Positions 21,663 to 31,323 are shown, numbered from the stretch's first letter. The stretch: DNA of 64,000 nt from Pseudomonas fulva 12-X (GCF_000213805.1 NC_015556.1:2666001-2730000); one strand, 5' to 3'. Notes: generated by a model not told the origin, from the sequence alone. A program made the numbers and translations.

Positions 21663-21721
21663 GATGCGGGCCCTGCGTGGGGGGCCGACTGATGATTCCA
21701 AGCATAACTAGGAGGCCACAC

Positions 21722-22993
21722 ATGGCTGACAAAAAAGCGCAGTTGATCATCGAGGGCGCAGCCCCCGTAGAGCTGCCCGTTTTATCCGGCACCGTTGGCC
21801 CAGATGTGATCGACGTGCGGAGCCTGACTGCCACGGGCAACTTCACTTTTGACCCCGGTTTCATGTCGACCGCCTCGTGCGAGTCGAAGATCACCTACAT
21901 TGATGGTGACAAGGGTGTACTGCTGCACCGCGGCTACCCCATCGAACAGCTGGCTGAAAAAGCCGACTATCTGGACACCTGCTACCTGCTGCTCAACGGT
22001 GAACTGCCGAACGAAGAAGAGAAGGCCAAGTTCGTCGGCATCATCAAGAACCACACCATGGTTCACGAACAACTGAAGACTTTCTTCAACGGTTTCCGTC
22101 GTGACGCCCACCCGATGGCCGTCATGTGTGGTGTGGTTGGCGCCCTCTCCGCCTTCTACCACGACTCCCTGGACATCAAGAACCCGCAGCACCGCGACAT
22201 TTCCGCGATGCGTCTGGTCGCCAAGATGCCGACCATCGCTGCCATGGTGTACAAGTACTCCAAGGGCGAGCCGATGATGTACCCGCGTAACGACCTGAAC
22301 TACGCGGAAAACTTCCTGCACATGATGTTCAACACCCCGTGCGAGACCAAGCCGATCAGCCCTGTGCTGGCCAAGGCCATGGACCGCATCTTCATTCTGC
22401 ATGCCGACCACGAGCAGAACGCCTCCACCTCCACCGTGCGTCTGGCGGGCTCCTCGGGTGCCAACCCGTTTGCCTGCATCGCCGCCGGTATCGCCGCGCT
22501 CTGGGGCCCGGCCCACGGCGGTGCGAACGAAGCCGTACTGGCCATGCTGGACGAAATCGGCGACGTGTCGAACATCGACAAGTTCATCGCCAAGGCCAAG
22601 GACAAGGACGATCCGTTCAAGCTCATGGGCTTCGGTCACCGCGTCTACAAGAACTTCGATCCACGCGCCCAGGTCATGAAGCAGACCTGCGACGAAGTGC
22701 TGGCCGAGCTGGGCATCAATGACCCGCAGCTGGAACTGGCCATGAAGCTCGACGAGATCGCCCGTAACGATCCGTACTTCAAGGAGCGCAACCTGTACCC
22801 GAACGTCGACTTCTACTCGGGGATCATCCTCAAGGCGATCGGCATTCCGACCAGCATGTTCACCGTGATCTTCGCCCTGGCGCGTACCGTCGGCTGGATC
22901 TCGCACTGGAAGGAAATGCTCTCCGGCCCGTACAAGATCGGCCGTCCGCGCCAGCTGTACACCGGCCCTACCCAGCGCGACATCAAGAAGTAA
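21722..22993 (+). CDS. gltA: Citrate synthase (type II, hexameric)
   Basis: A 423-aa enzyme condensing oxaloacetate and acetyl-CoA at the entry of the TCA cycle. Active-site blocks are [17 protein letters not shown] (His), [12 protein letters not shown] (His) and [14 protein letters not shown], with the catalytic Asp in NVDFYSGI near 361. An AGGAGG at 21710-21715 precedes ATG 21722 by 6 nt, while a possible upstream start at 21677 has none. It is divergent from the sdh operon and closed by a strong terminator. Confidence 0.97.
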   Translation: MADKKAQLIIEGAAPVELPVLSGTVGPDVIDVRSLTATGNFTFDPGFMSTASCESKITYIDGDKGVLLHRGYPIEQLAEKADYLDTCYLLLNGELPNEEEKAKFVGIIKNHTMVHEQLKTFFNGFRRDAHPMAVMCGVVGALSAFYHDSLDIKNPQHRDISAMRLVAKMPTIAAMVYKYSKGEPMMYPRNDLNYAENFLHMMFNTPCETKPISPVLAKAMDRIFILHADHEQNASTSTVRLAGSSGANPFACIAAGIAALWGPAHGGANEAVLAMLDEIGDVSNIDKFIAKAKDKDDPFKLMGFGHRVYKNFDPRAQVMKQTCDEVLAELGINDPQLELAMKLDEIARNDPYFKERNLYPNVDFYSGIILKAIGIPTSMFTVIFALARTVGWISHWKEMLSGPYKIGRPRQLYTGPTQRDIKK

Positions 22994-23021
22994 GCTTCTT
23001 GCGCTGAGCAGGCTGTACAGG

Positions 23022-23051
23022 AAAGCCCATATCCACGGATATGGGCTTTTT
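23022..23051 (+). terminator. Terminator of gltA
   Basis: The stem AAAGCCCATATCC / GGATATGGGCTTT has a 2-nt remainder in the loop and ends TTTTTC. It lies 28 nt past the gltA stop. Confidence 0.9.
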
Positions 23052-23112
23052 CGTTTCTGTCCCCCTCGCTCAGGCTTTATCATGGCGCCCTGTTTCCAAC
23101 ACCGGGCCGTTC

Positions 23113-23505
23113 ATGAAATTCGCCATTGCCCTGTTTTCGCCACCGTCGGCGCCCTCCTCCCGCCGCGCCCTGCGCTTTGCAGAAGCCGCGCTACAGGATG
23201 ACCACCAGATCGTGCGCCTGTTCTTCTACGCCGATGGCGTGCACAGCGCCTCGGGCAATATCGTCAGCCCTCAGGATGAAACCGACGTCGCGCACCAGTG
23301 GCGTGAATTCGTCGCCAGCAACCGGCTCGACGGCGTGGTGTGCATCGCCGCGGCCTTGCGTCGTGGCGTACTGGACGAACAGGAAGCGCGCCGCTACGAA
23401 CGCGAAGCCGCCAACCTGCCGGCGCCCTGGGTGCTCTCCGGTTTGGGTCAGCTGCACGAAGCGGCGCAGGAAGCCGACCGACTGATCTGCTTTGGAGGTG
23501 ACTGA
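23113..23505 (+). CDS. tusD: Sulfurtransferase TusD
   Basis: A 130-aa member of the DsrE/TusD family. TusBCD passes persulfide sulfur from TusA to TusE for 2-thiolation of the tRNA wobble uridine. It starts MKFAIALFSPPSAPSSRRAL, and the active Cys is in GVVCIAAALRRGV near 78, as in E. coli TusD. It is first in the tightly packed tusDCBE-ybiB run. The next gene begins 1 nt after its stop. Confidence 0.93.
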   Translation: MKFAIALFSPPSAPSSRRALRFAEAALQDDHQIVRLFFYADGVHSASGNIVSPQDETDVAHQWREFVASNRLDGVVCIAAALRRGVLDEQEARRYEREAANLPAPWVLSGLGQLHEAAQEADRLICFGGD

Positions 23506-23506
23506 G

Positions 23507-23860
23507 ATGAGCCAATCCCTGCTGATCATCAGCCGCCAGGCGCCCTGGAACGGCACGGGTGCCCGCGAAGCATTGGATATCGCCCTGGCCGGTGGCGCCT
23601 TCGACCTGCCCATCGGCCTGCTGTTTCTCGACGATGGCGTGCTGCAGCTGGCGGTCGGGCAAGCGCCCCAGGCCGTGCAGCAGAAAGACCTCACCGCCAA
23701 CCTGCAAGCCCTGCCGATGTTCGGCGTCGAAGCGCTCTACGCCTGCGCCCAGAGTCTGGCGCAGCGTGGCCTGAGCGACACCTCGCTGGCCGTCGAGCGC
23801 TTGGACACCGACGGCCTGCGCGCCCTTATCGACCGTTACGACCAGGTGATCACTCTGTGA
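23507..23860 (+). CDS. tusC: Sulfur relay protein TusC
   Basis: A 117-aa DsrF/TusC-like subunit of the TusBCD heterohexamer. It has the family N-terminus SLLIISRQAPWNGTGAREALD and the block DLPIGLLFLDDGVLQL. ATG 23507 follows GGAGGTGA; a TTG 15 nt earlier is in frame but precedes that site. Its stop overlaps the tusB start. Confidence 0.92.
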   Translation: MSQSLLIISRQAPWNGTGAREALDIALAGGAFDLPIGLLFLDDGVLQLAVGQAPQAVQQKDLTANLQALPMFGVEALYACAQSLAQRGLSDTSLAVERLDTDGLRALIDRYDQVITL

Positions 23861-24156
23861 TGAAGACCCTGCACGTACTCTCCAGCTCCCCGTTCAGCGA
23901 TGACCGCCTGAGCAGTTGCCTGCGCCTGCTGGGCAATGGCGACGGCCTGCTGCTGTGCGGTGACGCCACTTACGCCGCACAGCCCGGCACCCAGTACGCC
24001 GAAGCGCTGACAGTACTGCAGGGCGTTGCGCTTTACGCCCTGGACGAAGATATCCAGGCCCGCGGGCTCAAGCCTGCGGCAGACATCCAGCGGGTCGACT
24101 ATCCAGGCTTCGTCGCCCTCGCCTGCCAGTTCAGCAAGGTAAACACCTGGTTATGA
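23860..24156 (+). CDS. tusB: Sulfur relay protein TusB (DsrH family)
   Basis: A 98-aa third subunit of TusBCD. It starts MKTLHVLSSSPFSDDRLSSC and has a Cys in LLLCGDATYAA. I start at ATG 23860, which overlaps the tusC TGA; a GTG 3 nt upstream would add one residue. Its stop overlaps the tusE ATG (ATGA). Confidence 0.9.
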   Translation: MKTLHVLSSSPFSDDRLSSCLRLLGNGDGLLLCGDATYAAQPGTQYAEALTVLQGVALYALDEDIQARGLKPAADIQRVDYPGFVALACQFSKVNTWL

Positions 24157-24488
24157 GCGCCCTGATCGTCAACGACCGCCCCATCGAGCTGGACAAGGAC
24201 GGCTACCTGCTCGAGCTGCAGGACTGGTCCGCCGAGGTCGCCACCGCGCTGGCCGCCCGTGAGGAGCTGGAGTTGAGCCCTGAGCACTGGGAAATCCTCG
24301 AGCTGTTGCGCGCCTTCTACGCCGAGTTTCAGCTGTCGCCGGCCAATCGGCCGCTGATCAAGTACGTAGCCCTCAAGCTGGGGCCGGAAAAAGGCAACAG
24401 CCTGCACCTCAATCGCCTGTTCAATGGCGCCCCCGCCAAACTCGCCGCCAAGCTGGCGGGCCTGCCCAAGCCGACCAATTGCCTATGA
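24153..24488 (+). CDS. tusE: Sulfur relay protein TusE (DsrC family)
   Basis: A 111-aa sulfur acceptor that takes sulfur from TusD and hands it to MnmA for s2U34 synthesis. The key Cys is penultimate in the C-terminal GLPKPTNCL. The family core LSPEHWEILELLRAFY is present. The single C-terminal Cys fits the biosynthetic TusE type. ATGA overlaps couple it to tusB before and ybiB after. Confidence 0.95.
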   Translation: MSALIVNDRPIELDKDGYLLELQDWSAEVATALAAREELELSPEHWEILELLRAFYAEFQLSPANRPLIKYVALKLGPEKGNSLHLNRLFNGAPAKLAAKLAGLPKPTNCL

Positions 24489-25480
24489 ACCTGATCACCC
24501 CCGAAGAACACCCGTTCGCCACCTTCGTGCGTATTCTCGGCAAGGGCAAACGCGGCGCGCGCAACCTGACCCGCGAGGAAGCCCGTGAAGCCATGGGCAT
24601 GATCCTCGACGGCAAGGTCGAGGATGCCCAGCTCGGCGCCTTTCTGATGCTACTGCGCCACAAGGAAGAAAGCGCCGAGGAAATGGCCGGTTTTACCGAA
24701 GCGGTGCGTGCCCGCCTGCCTGTACCTGCCATCCAGGTCGACTTCGACTGGCCTACCTACGCCGGCAAGAAGCGCCACCTGCCCTGGTTCCTGCTCGCCG
24801 CCAGAGCCCTGGCAAATAGCGGCCTGCGTATCTTCATGCACGGCGGCGGCGCCCACACAGCCGGACGGCTATACAGCGAACAACTGCTCGGTGAGCTGGA
24901 GATCCCGCTGTGCCGCAGCTGGGATGAGGTTTCGCGAAGCCTGGGTGCCGATAACCTGGCCTTTATGCCGCTCGGCGACTGGATGCCTGCGCTGCAACGC
25001 ATGATCGACCTGCGCAACGTGCTGGGCCTGCGCTCGCCGATCCATTCTCTGGCGCGCATTCTCAATCCGCTATCGGCGCGTTGCGGTCTGCAGAGCATCT
25101 TCCACCCGGGCTACCAGGCCGTGCACCGCGAGGCCAGCCAAATGCTGGGCGACCATGCCGTCGTGGTCAAGGGTGACGGCGGCGAAATCGAACTCAACCC
25201 CGATGCCCTCAGCCATCTGTATGGCACCGAGAATGGCGAGAACTGGGATGAAGACTGGCCGATGCTGTCCGAGCGCCGCCATGTCAAACCCGAGCACCTG
25301 GACCCGGCCCACCTGCAAGCCGTGTGGCGCGGCGAAGCCGAAGATGCCTATGGCCAGTTGGCGATCATCGCCACCATGGCCCTGGCCCTGCGCGGGCTGG
25401 GCCTGCAGCGCGAAGCGGCTTTCGCCGAGGCGGAAAAACGCTGGCAGGCACGCCACCTATCGAGCCAGTCGATTCGTTGA
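24485..25480 (+). CDS. ybiB: TrpD2/YbiB family protein
   Basis: A 331-aa protein with the fold of anthranilate phosphoribosyltransferase. The helical N-terminus has LTREEAREAMGMILDGKVEDAQLGAFLMLLR, shortened in the usual substrate loops. The central MHGGGAHTAGRLYSEQLL and GDHAVVVKGDGGEIELNPD follow. E. coli YbiB binds nucleic acids and lacks the enzyme activity; annotation as glycosyl transferase family 4 is common. The start ATG overlaps the tusE stop. Its place in the tus operon suggests a link with tRNA or other RNA, which is inference. Confidence 0.88.
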   Translation: MNLITPEEHPFATFVRILGKGKRGARNLTREEAREAMGMILDGKVEDAQLGAFLMLLRHKEESAEEMAGFTEAVRARLPVPAIQVDFDWPTYAGKKRHLPWFLLAARALANSGLRIFMHGGGAHTAGRLYSEQLLGELEIPLCRSWDEVSRSLGADNLAFMPLGDWMPALQRMIDLRNVLGLRSPIHSLARILNPLSARCGLQSIFHPGYQAVHREASQMLGDHAVVVKGDGGEIELNPDALSHLYGTENGENWDEDWPMLSERRHVKPEHLDPAHLQAVWRGEAEDAYGQLAIIATMALALRGLGLQREAAFAEAEKRWQARHLSSQSIR

Positions 25481-25554
25481 ACCCGGTTTTTACGGCCTGG
25501 GTCGATAGCTGACTGGGTAGACTCCAGGCATCGATTGAAACGGGAGTAAACGAC

Positions 25555-26556
25555 ATGGGCTTGCTGATCGAAGGCCAATGGCACGACCAATGGTATGACA
25601 CCGGCGCAGGTGGGCGCTTCAAGCGCGAGAACGCTCAGCGCCGCAACTGGATCACCGCCGACGGTTCGGCCGGGCCGTCCGGAGAGAGTGGCTTCGCCGC
25701 CGAAGCCGGTCGCTATCACCTTTATGTTTCGCTGGCCTGCCCTTGGGCGCACCGTACGCTGATTTTGCGCAGCCTCAAGGGCCTCGAGCCACTAATCGAC
25801 GTGTCGGTGGTCAGCTGGCTGATGCGCGAGAACGGCTGGACCTTCGACCGCGAACATGGCTCCAGTGGCGACGCCCTAGATGACTTTGCCTTTCTGCACC
25901 AGCGCTATACCCAGGATGACCCGGACTACACCGGTCGCGTTACCGTGCCGCTGCTGTGGGACAAACAGCAGCAGCGGATCGTCAGTAACGAATCGGCGGA
26001 AATCATCCGCATGTTCAACTCGGCGTTCGACGGAATCACCAGCAACCGCCTGGATTTCTATCCCGAGCCGCTGCGCGCAGAGATCGATGCGCTAAACGAG
26101 CGCATCTACCCAGCGGTCAATAACGGCGTGTACCGCGCCGGCTTCGCCACCACCCAGGCGGCCTACGAAGAAGCCTTCAATGAAGTGTTCGATGAGCTGA
26201 AGGTGCTGGAAACCCGCCTGGGGCAATCACGCTACCTGGCCGGCGAATACCTGACCGAAGCCGACTGGCGGCTGTTCACCACCCTGGTGCGCTTCGACGC
26301 TGTCTACCACGGCCACTTCAAATGCAACCTGCGGCGCATCGCCGACTACCCGAGCCTCAGCAACTGGCTGCGCGAGCTCTACCAGTGGCCCGACGTGGCG
26401 GCGACCGTGGACATGTGGCACATCCAGCACCACTACTACGCCAGCCACCAGACCATCAACCCGACCGGCATCGTGCCCAAGGGCCCGGCGCTGGACTTCG
26501 ACGCGCCCCATGATCGCGAGCGCCTGCCGGGCAAAGGCGTGTATCGCCACACTTGA
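25555..26556 (+). CDS. Glutathionyl-hydroquinone reductase (xi-class GST)
   Basis: A 333-aa cytoplasmic thioltransferase of the YqjG/PcpF/ECM4 family. It reduces glutathionyl-hydroquinones with GSH. The catalytic Cys62 is in SLACPWAHRT. The N-terminal block RFKRENAQRRNWIT and C-terminal domain pieces LAGEYLTEADWRLFTTLVRFD and YPSLSNWLRELY are family hallmarks. The length fits this class rather than ordinary GSTs of about 210 aa. It lies 74 nt after ybiB and is followed by an extragenic palindrome. Confidence 0.92.
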   Translation: MGLLIEGQWHDQWYDTGAGGRFKRENAQRRNWITADGSAGPSGESGFAAEAGRYHLYVSLACPWAHRTLILRSLKGLEPLIDVSVVSWLMRENGWTFDREHGSSGDALDDFAFLHQRYTQDDPDYTGRVTVPLLWDKQQQRIVSNESAEIIRMFNSAFDGITSNRLDFYPEPLRAEIDALNERIYPAVNNGVYRAGFATTQAAYEEAFNEVFDELKVLETRLGQSRYLAGEYLTEADWRLFTTLVRFDAVYHGHFKCNLRRIADYPSLSNWLRELYQWPDVAATVDMWHIQHHYYASHQTINPTGIVPKGPALDFDAPHDRERLPGKGVYRHT

Positions 26557-26563
26557 TCGAAGA

Positions 26564-26653
26564 CGTAGCCCGGGTCGAGCGCAGCGACATCCGGGCTCTT
26601 CCCCACGATTGAGCAACTATCCCGGGTTACGCCTGCGGCTAACCCAGGCTACG
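26564..26653. repeat. GTAGCCCGGG/GTAGCCTGGG inverted repeat
   Basis: The left arm CGTAGCCCGGGTCGAGCGC and the right arm CTAACCCAGGCTACGG enclose about 25 nt. It is related to the 3129-3200 element but its right arm is a different variant (GGGTTACGCCTGCGGCTAAC). It fills the gap between the convergent GST and opmB genes and may act as a transcription stop for both. Confidence 0.7.
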
Positions 26654-26655
26654 GT

Positions 26656-28125
26656 TCACTCTGACTTCTCGCCTTCTTCGAGCTGCTGCACATCCCAGCC
26701 ACCGCCTAGCGCGGCAATCAGCTGCACGCTGGCGGTCAGGCGACTGCCGAGCAGCGTCAGGGCGTTGCGCTCGTTGCTCAACGCCGTGGCCTGCACATTG
26801 ACCACGCTGTTGTAGTCCACGGTGCCGGCACGGTACTGGTTCTCGATCAAACGCAGCGATTCGCGCGCCGCCTCCAGTGCCTGACCCTGCACCTCGGCTT
26901 CGCGCCCCAGTACACGCTGCTGAACCAGGTAATCTTCGACCTCGCGGAAGCTGTCCAGCACCGCCTGGCGATACTGGGCGACGGTCTGGTCGTAGGCCGC
27001 CTCTACGCGCTCGCTTTCGGCGCTGCGGCGACCACCGTCGAACAGGGTCAGGGCCAGTTGCGGGCCCACCGACCAGAAGCGATTGGGCAGGTTGATCCAG
27101 TCGGCGAAACTGCTACCGCGGTAGCCGCCCGTGGCGGAAATGGTCAGGTCGGGAAACCAGGCGGTCTTGGCCACGCCAATTTCCGCGTTGGCGGCGATCA
27201 CCCGGCGTTCGGCCGCCGCTACGTCCGGACGACGCTCCAGCATCTGCGATGGCACGCTGGCCGGCACTTGCGGCAGTGTCGGCAGGCTTTCGCGACGGGC
27301 GATGCTGACCTCGCTCGGCGGCACACCGATCAGCACAGCGATGGCGTGTTCGAGCTGGGCGCGCTGCCACTGCAGGTCGATGGCCTGGGCTTCGGTGCTG
27401 CGCAGCTGAGTCATGGCCTGAGCGACGTCCGAGCGCGGCACGATGCCGGCGCGGTACTGGTTTTCGGTCAGGCGCAGCGAACGCTGGTAGGCCGCCACGG
27501 TGGCGTCGAGCAGGCGCTGCTGCTCGTCCAGCACGCGCAATTGCAGGTAGCTCTGCACCAGCTCCGATTGCAGGCTCAGGCGCACGGCGGCGAGATCCGC
27601 GGCGCTGGCCTCGAAGGCGGCGCGATTGGATTCCAGGCCGCGGCGCAGCTTACCCCACACATCCAGCTCCCAGCTGGCGTTGAGGCTCAGGTCGTAGTTC
27701 TTGCTGATGCTCGACGAACTGCCGCCACCGATGGCGATGCCATCCGAGGTGCGCAGCGTGCTGTCACCGCCGCCCTGCCCGGCCCGGGTCACGCCAGCAC
27801 TGGTCGACAGGGTCGGGAAAAACGCCGCACGGCCGCTGCGCAGCAAGGCACGGGCCTGACGGTACTGGGCTTCGGAGGCGGCCAGATTCTGGTTGGACAC
27901 GTTGAGGCGACCGACCAGCGCATTGAGCTCGCCATCACCATACAGCTCCCACCAGGCGCCCCGCTCCAGGGCGTCGGCCGGCACGGCAGCCTTCCAGCCA
28001 TCGGCCTGTTTGAAGGCCGCCGGCGTATCGATATCCGGGCGCTGGTAGTCCGGGCCGACGGCGCAACCGGCCAGGGCGATGCTGAGCGCCAGCAGACAGT
28101 AGGTTCGACGAAAGGCAAAGGTCAT
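26656..28125 (-). CDS. opmB: RND efflux outer-membrane lipoprotein OpmB
   Basis: A 489-aa TolC-like channel of the NodT/OprM family. Its lipoprotein signal ends LALAGC with Cys21, followed by AVGPDYQRP, the usual N-terminus of this family. Two internally repeated outer-membrane efflux domains carry the signature segments LTENQYRAGIVPRSDVAQA and LIENQYRAGTVDYNSVVNVQ. ATG 28125 overlaps the muxC stop (ATGA). An in-frame read-through above this start covers muxC on the same strand and is not real. It is the last gene of muxABC-opmB. Confidence 0.92.
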   Translation of the reverse strand: MTFAFRRTYCLLALSIALAGCAVGPDYQRPDIDTPAAFKQADGWKAAVPADALERGAWWELYGDGELNALVGRLNVSNQNLAASEAQYRQARALLRSGRAAFFPTLSTSAGVTRAGQGGGDSTLRTSDGIAIGGGSSSSISKNYDLSLNASWELDVWGKLRRGLESNRAAFEASAADLAAVRLSLQSELVQSYLQLRVLDEQQRLLDATVAAYQRSLRLTENQYRAGIVPRSDVAQAMTQLRSTEAQAIDLQWQRAQLEHAIAVLIGVPPSEVSIARRESLPTLPQVPASVPSQMLERRPDVAAAERRVIAANAEIGVAKTAWFPDLTISATGGYRGSSFADWINLPNRFWSVGPQLALTLFDGGRRSAESERVEAAYDQTVAQYRQAVLDSFREVEDYLVQQRVLGREAEVQGQALEAARESLRLIENQYRAGTVDYNSVVNVQATALSNERNALTLLGSRLTASVQLIAALGGGWDVQQLEEGEKSE

Positions 28126-31100
28126 AGAGGCGTTTCCAGAGCGGCATCGGTACGCACGCCGCGCCAGCGGTTGACCCGGTGGCGCAGGCGGTCGAGATAG
28201 AGGTAGACCACTGGCGTGGTGTAAAGCGTGAGGATCTGGCTGAGAATCAGCCCGCCGACGATGGTGATGCCCAGCGGCTGGCGCATCTCCGAGCCCTCGG
28301 CGCTGCCGAGCATCAGCGGCAAGGCGCCGAGCAGCGCCGCCAGGGTCGTCATCATGATCGGCCGGAAGCGCAGCAGACAGGCGCGGCGGATCGATTCCGC
28401 CGGGCTCAGGTGCTCGTGGCGCTCGAGCTGCAGCGCCAGGTCGATCATCAGAATGGCGTTCTTCTTCACCACGCCGATCAGCAGGAACAGGCCGAGCAAC
28501 GAGATCAGGCTGAACTCGGTATTGAGCAGCTTCAACGCGAGCAGCGCACCGACACCCGCCGAGGGCAGCGTGGACAGGATGGTCAGCGGGTGCACGTAGC
28601 TCTCGTAGAGCACGCCGAGCACGATGTACACCACCACCAGCGACATCAGGATCATCCATGGCTGGTTCTTCTGGGTCTGCTGGAATGCGCCGCCGGTGCC
28701 GCCCAGGGTGCCCTGCACATCGGTGGGCAGTGCGATACGCGCCACGGCGCGGTTGATGGCCCGGGTCGCCTGGTCGAGGCTGACGCCTTCGGCCAGGGAG
28801 AAACCGATGTTCTCCACGGCGAACTGGCCCTGGTGGCTGATGCGGTCGTCTTCCAGGCTGTTTTCCCAATGGGCGATAGCCGACAGCGGCACCCGCGCGC
28901 CGTCGGCGGTGATCAGCTGGATCTGCGCCAGGGACTCGGGGCTCTGGGCATAACGCGGGTTGATCTCCATCACCACGCTGTACTGGTTGAGGGCGTCGTA
29001 GATGGTGGAGATCTGCCGCTGACTGAAGGCATTGTTGAGCACGCCGGTGACCAGACTCATGTCCACGCCCAGGCGCTTGGCCTCGTCGCGGTCGACCACC
29101 AGGCGAATCTGCGGCGCGCCGCCGTCCTCGGTGGCGTCGATATCGGTCAGCTCGGGCAACGCGCGCAACGCCTCGCGCACCTTGGGCAGCCACTCGCGCA
29201 GGGCGTCCAGATCGTCGGACATCAGCATGTATTCGTTTTCCGAGCTGCGCCCCTGGCGGCCGCCGACCTGCAGGTCCTGATCGGGCATCAGGAACATGCG
29301 GCCACCAGGAATCTTCGGCACTTCCTTGCGCAGGCGGTCGATCACCTGCTGGGCCGAGATGTCACGCTCCTTGATGGGCTTCAGACGCACGATGATGATC
29401 GCGTTATTGATACCGCTGTTGCCGCCGATAAAGCCCGCCACGCTTTCCACCGCCGGGTCGGCGAGGATCGCCCTGCGGTAGGCCTCCATCTTCGGCTGCA
29501 TGACCTGGAACGACAGGCCGTTGTCACCGCGGATAAAGCCCATCAGCTGACCGGTGTCCTGCTGGGGCATGAAGGTCTTGGGCACGATGACGAACAGGAA
29601 CACGTTCAGGGCGATGGTCGCGAACAGGCTGATCAGCATCAGCAGCGAGTGGCGCAGCGCCCAGTCCAGGCTGCGTTCATAGCCGCGCACGATGCGCGCG
29701 CCGATACGCTCCAGCCGCCCCGGTTCACGGGCTTCTTCCTTGGGCTCGGGCTTGAGCCAGCGGGCGCAGAGCATTGGCGTCAGCGTCAGCGACACCAGCA
29801 GGGAAATGACGATGGCCACCGCCAGGGTGATGGAAAACTCGCGGAACAGCCGCTCCACCAGCCCGCCCATGAACAGGATGGAAAGAAACACCGCCACCAG
29901 CGAGACGTTCATCGACAGCAGCGTGAAGCCCACTTCGCGGGCGCCCTTGAAGGCCGCCGCCATCGGCGTTTCGCCGGCCTCGATATGCCGACTGATGTTC
30001 TCCAGTACCACGATGGCATCGTCCACCACCAGGCCGGTGGCGATGATCAGCGCCATCAGCGACAGGTTGTTCAGCGAGAAGCCCAAGAGATACATGGCCG
30101 CGAACGAGCCGACCAGCGACACCGGCACCGCCAGGGCGGGAATCAGCGCCGCGCGCCAGCGGCGCAGGAAGGCGAACACCACCAGAATCACCAGCACCAC
30201 GGCGATCAGCAGGGTGTGCTCGGCCTCCTTGAGGGTGGCGCGGATCACCGGCGAGCGATCCATGGCCACTTCCAGATCGGCGCTGGCCGGGATCACGCTA
30301 CGCAGCTCGGGCAGCAAGGCGCGGATGCCGGCGACGGTCTCGATGATGTTCGCCCCGCTCTGCCGGTTGACCACCACCAGCACCGCCTGCTTGTCGTTGT
30401 AGAAGCCGCTGTTATAGCGATCCTGCACGCCGTCGGTGACCTGGGCGACATCGCCCAGGCGGATCGCCGCGCCATCCTGGTAGCGGATGATCATCGGCAC
30501 GTAGTCGGCGGCGCGCTCCAGCTGGTCGCTGGCCTGGACCTGCCAGTGGCGCCCGGCATTCTCCACCGCGCCCTTGGGGCGCTTGGCGTTGGCGGCAGCG
30601 ATGGTCGAGCGCACGTCGTCCAGCGCCAGGCCGTACTGATCGAGCAGGCGCGGCTCCAGGGCCACGCGTACGGCCGGCAGGGAACTGCCGCCGATCTGCA
30701 CTTCACCGACGCCAGTGACCTGGGACAGCTTCTGGCCGACGATGGTCGAGGCGACGTCGTACAGCTGGCCCTTGTCGAGCACGCTGGAGGTCAGCGACAG
30801 CACCATGATCGGCGCCTGGGACGGATTGATCTTGCGGTACGTCGGCATGCTGCGCATGCCGCTGGGCAACAGCTCGCGCGACGCGTTGATGGCTGCCTGC
30901 ACTTCCCGCGCCGCGGCGTTGATGTCACGGTCCAGATCGAACTCGATCATGATCCGCGTGTTGCCCTGGCTGCTGTTGCTGTTCATCTGGCTGACGCCGG
31001 CGATTGCGCCCAGCGAACGCTCCAGCGGCGTGGCCACGGTGGCGGCCATCACCTGCGGGCTGGCACCGGGCAGGCTGGCCTGCACGGTGATCACCGGGAA

Positions 31101-31223
31101 ATCCATGTTCGGCAGCGGCGCCACCGGCAACAGGCCGAAGCTGACGCCGCCGAGCAGCATGATCGCCAGGCTCAGCAGCAGCGTGGCCACCGGGCGGCGG
31201 ATGAAGGGTGCCGAGAGGTTCAC
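28122..31223 (-). CDS. muxC: RND efflux inner-membrane transporter MuxC
   Basis: A 1033-aa proton-driven pump of the AcrB/MdtC (HAE-1) family. It has twelve membrane helices, the proton-relay pair in GLVVDDAIVVLENI near 400-413, and porter blocks such as LLFLIGVVKKNAILMIDLAL. The start is GTG 31223 with GGAG 7 nt upstream. In P. aeruginosa MuxB and MuxC form a heteromeric pump with MuxA and OpmB (novobiocin, aztreonam, macrolides and other drugs). It is separated from muxB by 100 nt filled with heptad repeats, while the other gene joints overlap. Confidence 0.93.
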   Translation of the reverse strand: MNLSAPFIRRPVATLLLSLAIMLLGGVSFGLLPVAPLPNMDFPVITVQASLPGASPQVMAATVATPLERSLGAIAGVSQMNSNSSQGNTRIMIEFDLDRDINAAAREVQAAINASRELLPSGMRSMPTYRKINPSQAPIMVLSLTSSVLDKGQLYDVASTIVGQKLSQVTGVGEVQIGGSSLPAVRVALEPRLLDQYGLALDDVRSTIAAANAKRPKGAVENAGRHWQVQASDQLERAADYVPMIIRYQDGAAIRLGDVAQVTDGVQDRYNSGFYNDKQAVLVVVNRQSGANIIETVAGIRALLPELRSVIPASADLEVAMDRSPVIRATLKEAEHTLLIAVVLVILVVFAFLRRWRAALIPALAVPVSLVGSFAAMYLLGFSLNNLSLMALIIATGLVVDDAIVVLENISRHIEAGETPMAAAFKGAREVGFTLLSMNVSLVAVFLSILFMGGLVERLFREFSITLAVAIVISLLVSLTLTPMLCARWLKPEPKEEAREPGRLERIGARIVRGYERSLDWALRHSLLMLISLFATIALNVFLFVIVPKTFMPQQDTGQLMGFIRGDNGLSFQVMQPKMEAYRRAILADPAVESVAGFIGGNSGINNAIIIVRLKPIKERDISAQQVIDRLRKEVPKIPGGRMFLMPDQDLQVGGRQGRSSENEYMLMSDDLDALREWLPKVREALRALPELTDIDATEDGGAPQIRLVVDRDEAKRLGVDMSLVTGVLNNAFSQRQISTIYDALNQYSVVMEINPRYAQSPESLAQIQLITADGARVPLSAIAHWENSLEDDRISHQGQFAVENIGFSLAEGVSLDQATRAINRAVARIALPTDVQGTLGGTGGAFQQTQKNQPWMILMSLVVVYIVLGVLYESYVHPLTILSTLPSAGVGALLALKLLNTEFSLISLLGLFLLIGVVKKNAILMIDLALQLERHEHLSPAESIRRACLLRFRPIMMTTLAALLGALPLMLGSAEGSEMRQPLGITIVGGLILSQILTLYTTPVVYLYLDRLRHRVNRWRGVRTDAALETPL

Positions 31224-31241
31224 GGCTGCGCTCCGCGCAGT

Positions 31242-31321
31242 GGCTTCAGGCCCCAGGCTTCAGGCCTCAGGCTTGAAGCGCCATCCCGTTTTGGCCTGCA
31301 GCCTGCAGCCTGCAGCTTGCC
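31242..31321. repeat. Heptad tandem repeats in muxB-muxC spacer
   Basis: Five degenerate 7-mers GGCTTCA, GGCCCCA, GGCTTCA, GGCCTCA, GGCTTGA at 31242-31276. Then GCCTGCA three times plus GCTTGCC at 31294-31321. The two blocks flank about 17 unique bases. They fill nearly the whole 100-nt space between two otherwise tightly coupled genes. The period of 7 is not coding-compatible. Confidence 0.85.
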
Positions 31322-31323
31322 GC

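Noticed and set aside
28126..29193. N-terminal extension of opmB through muxC
   Set aside because: It reads through muxC in another frame. The lipoprotein signal starting at 28125 with ATGA overlap is clearly the true start.
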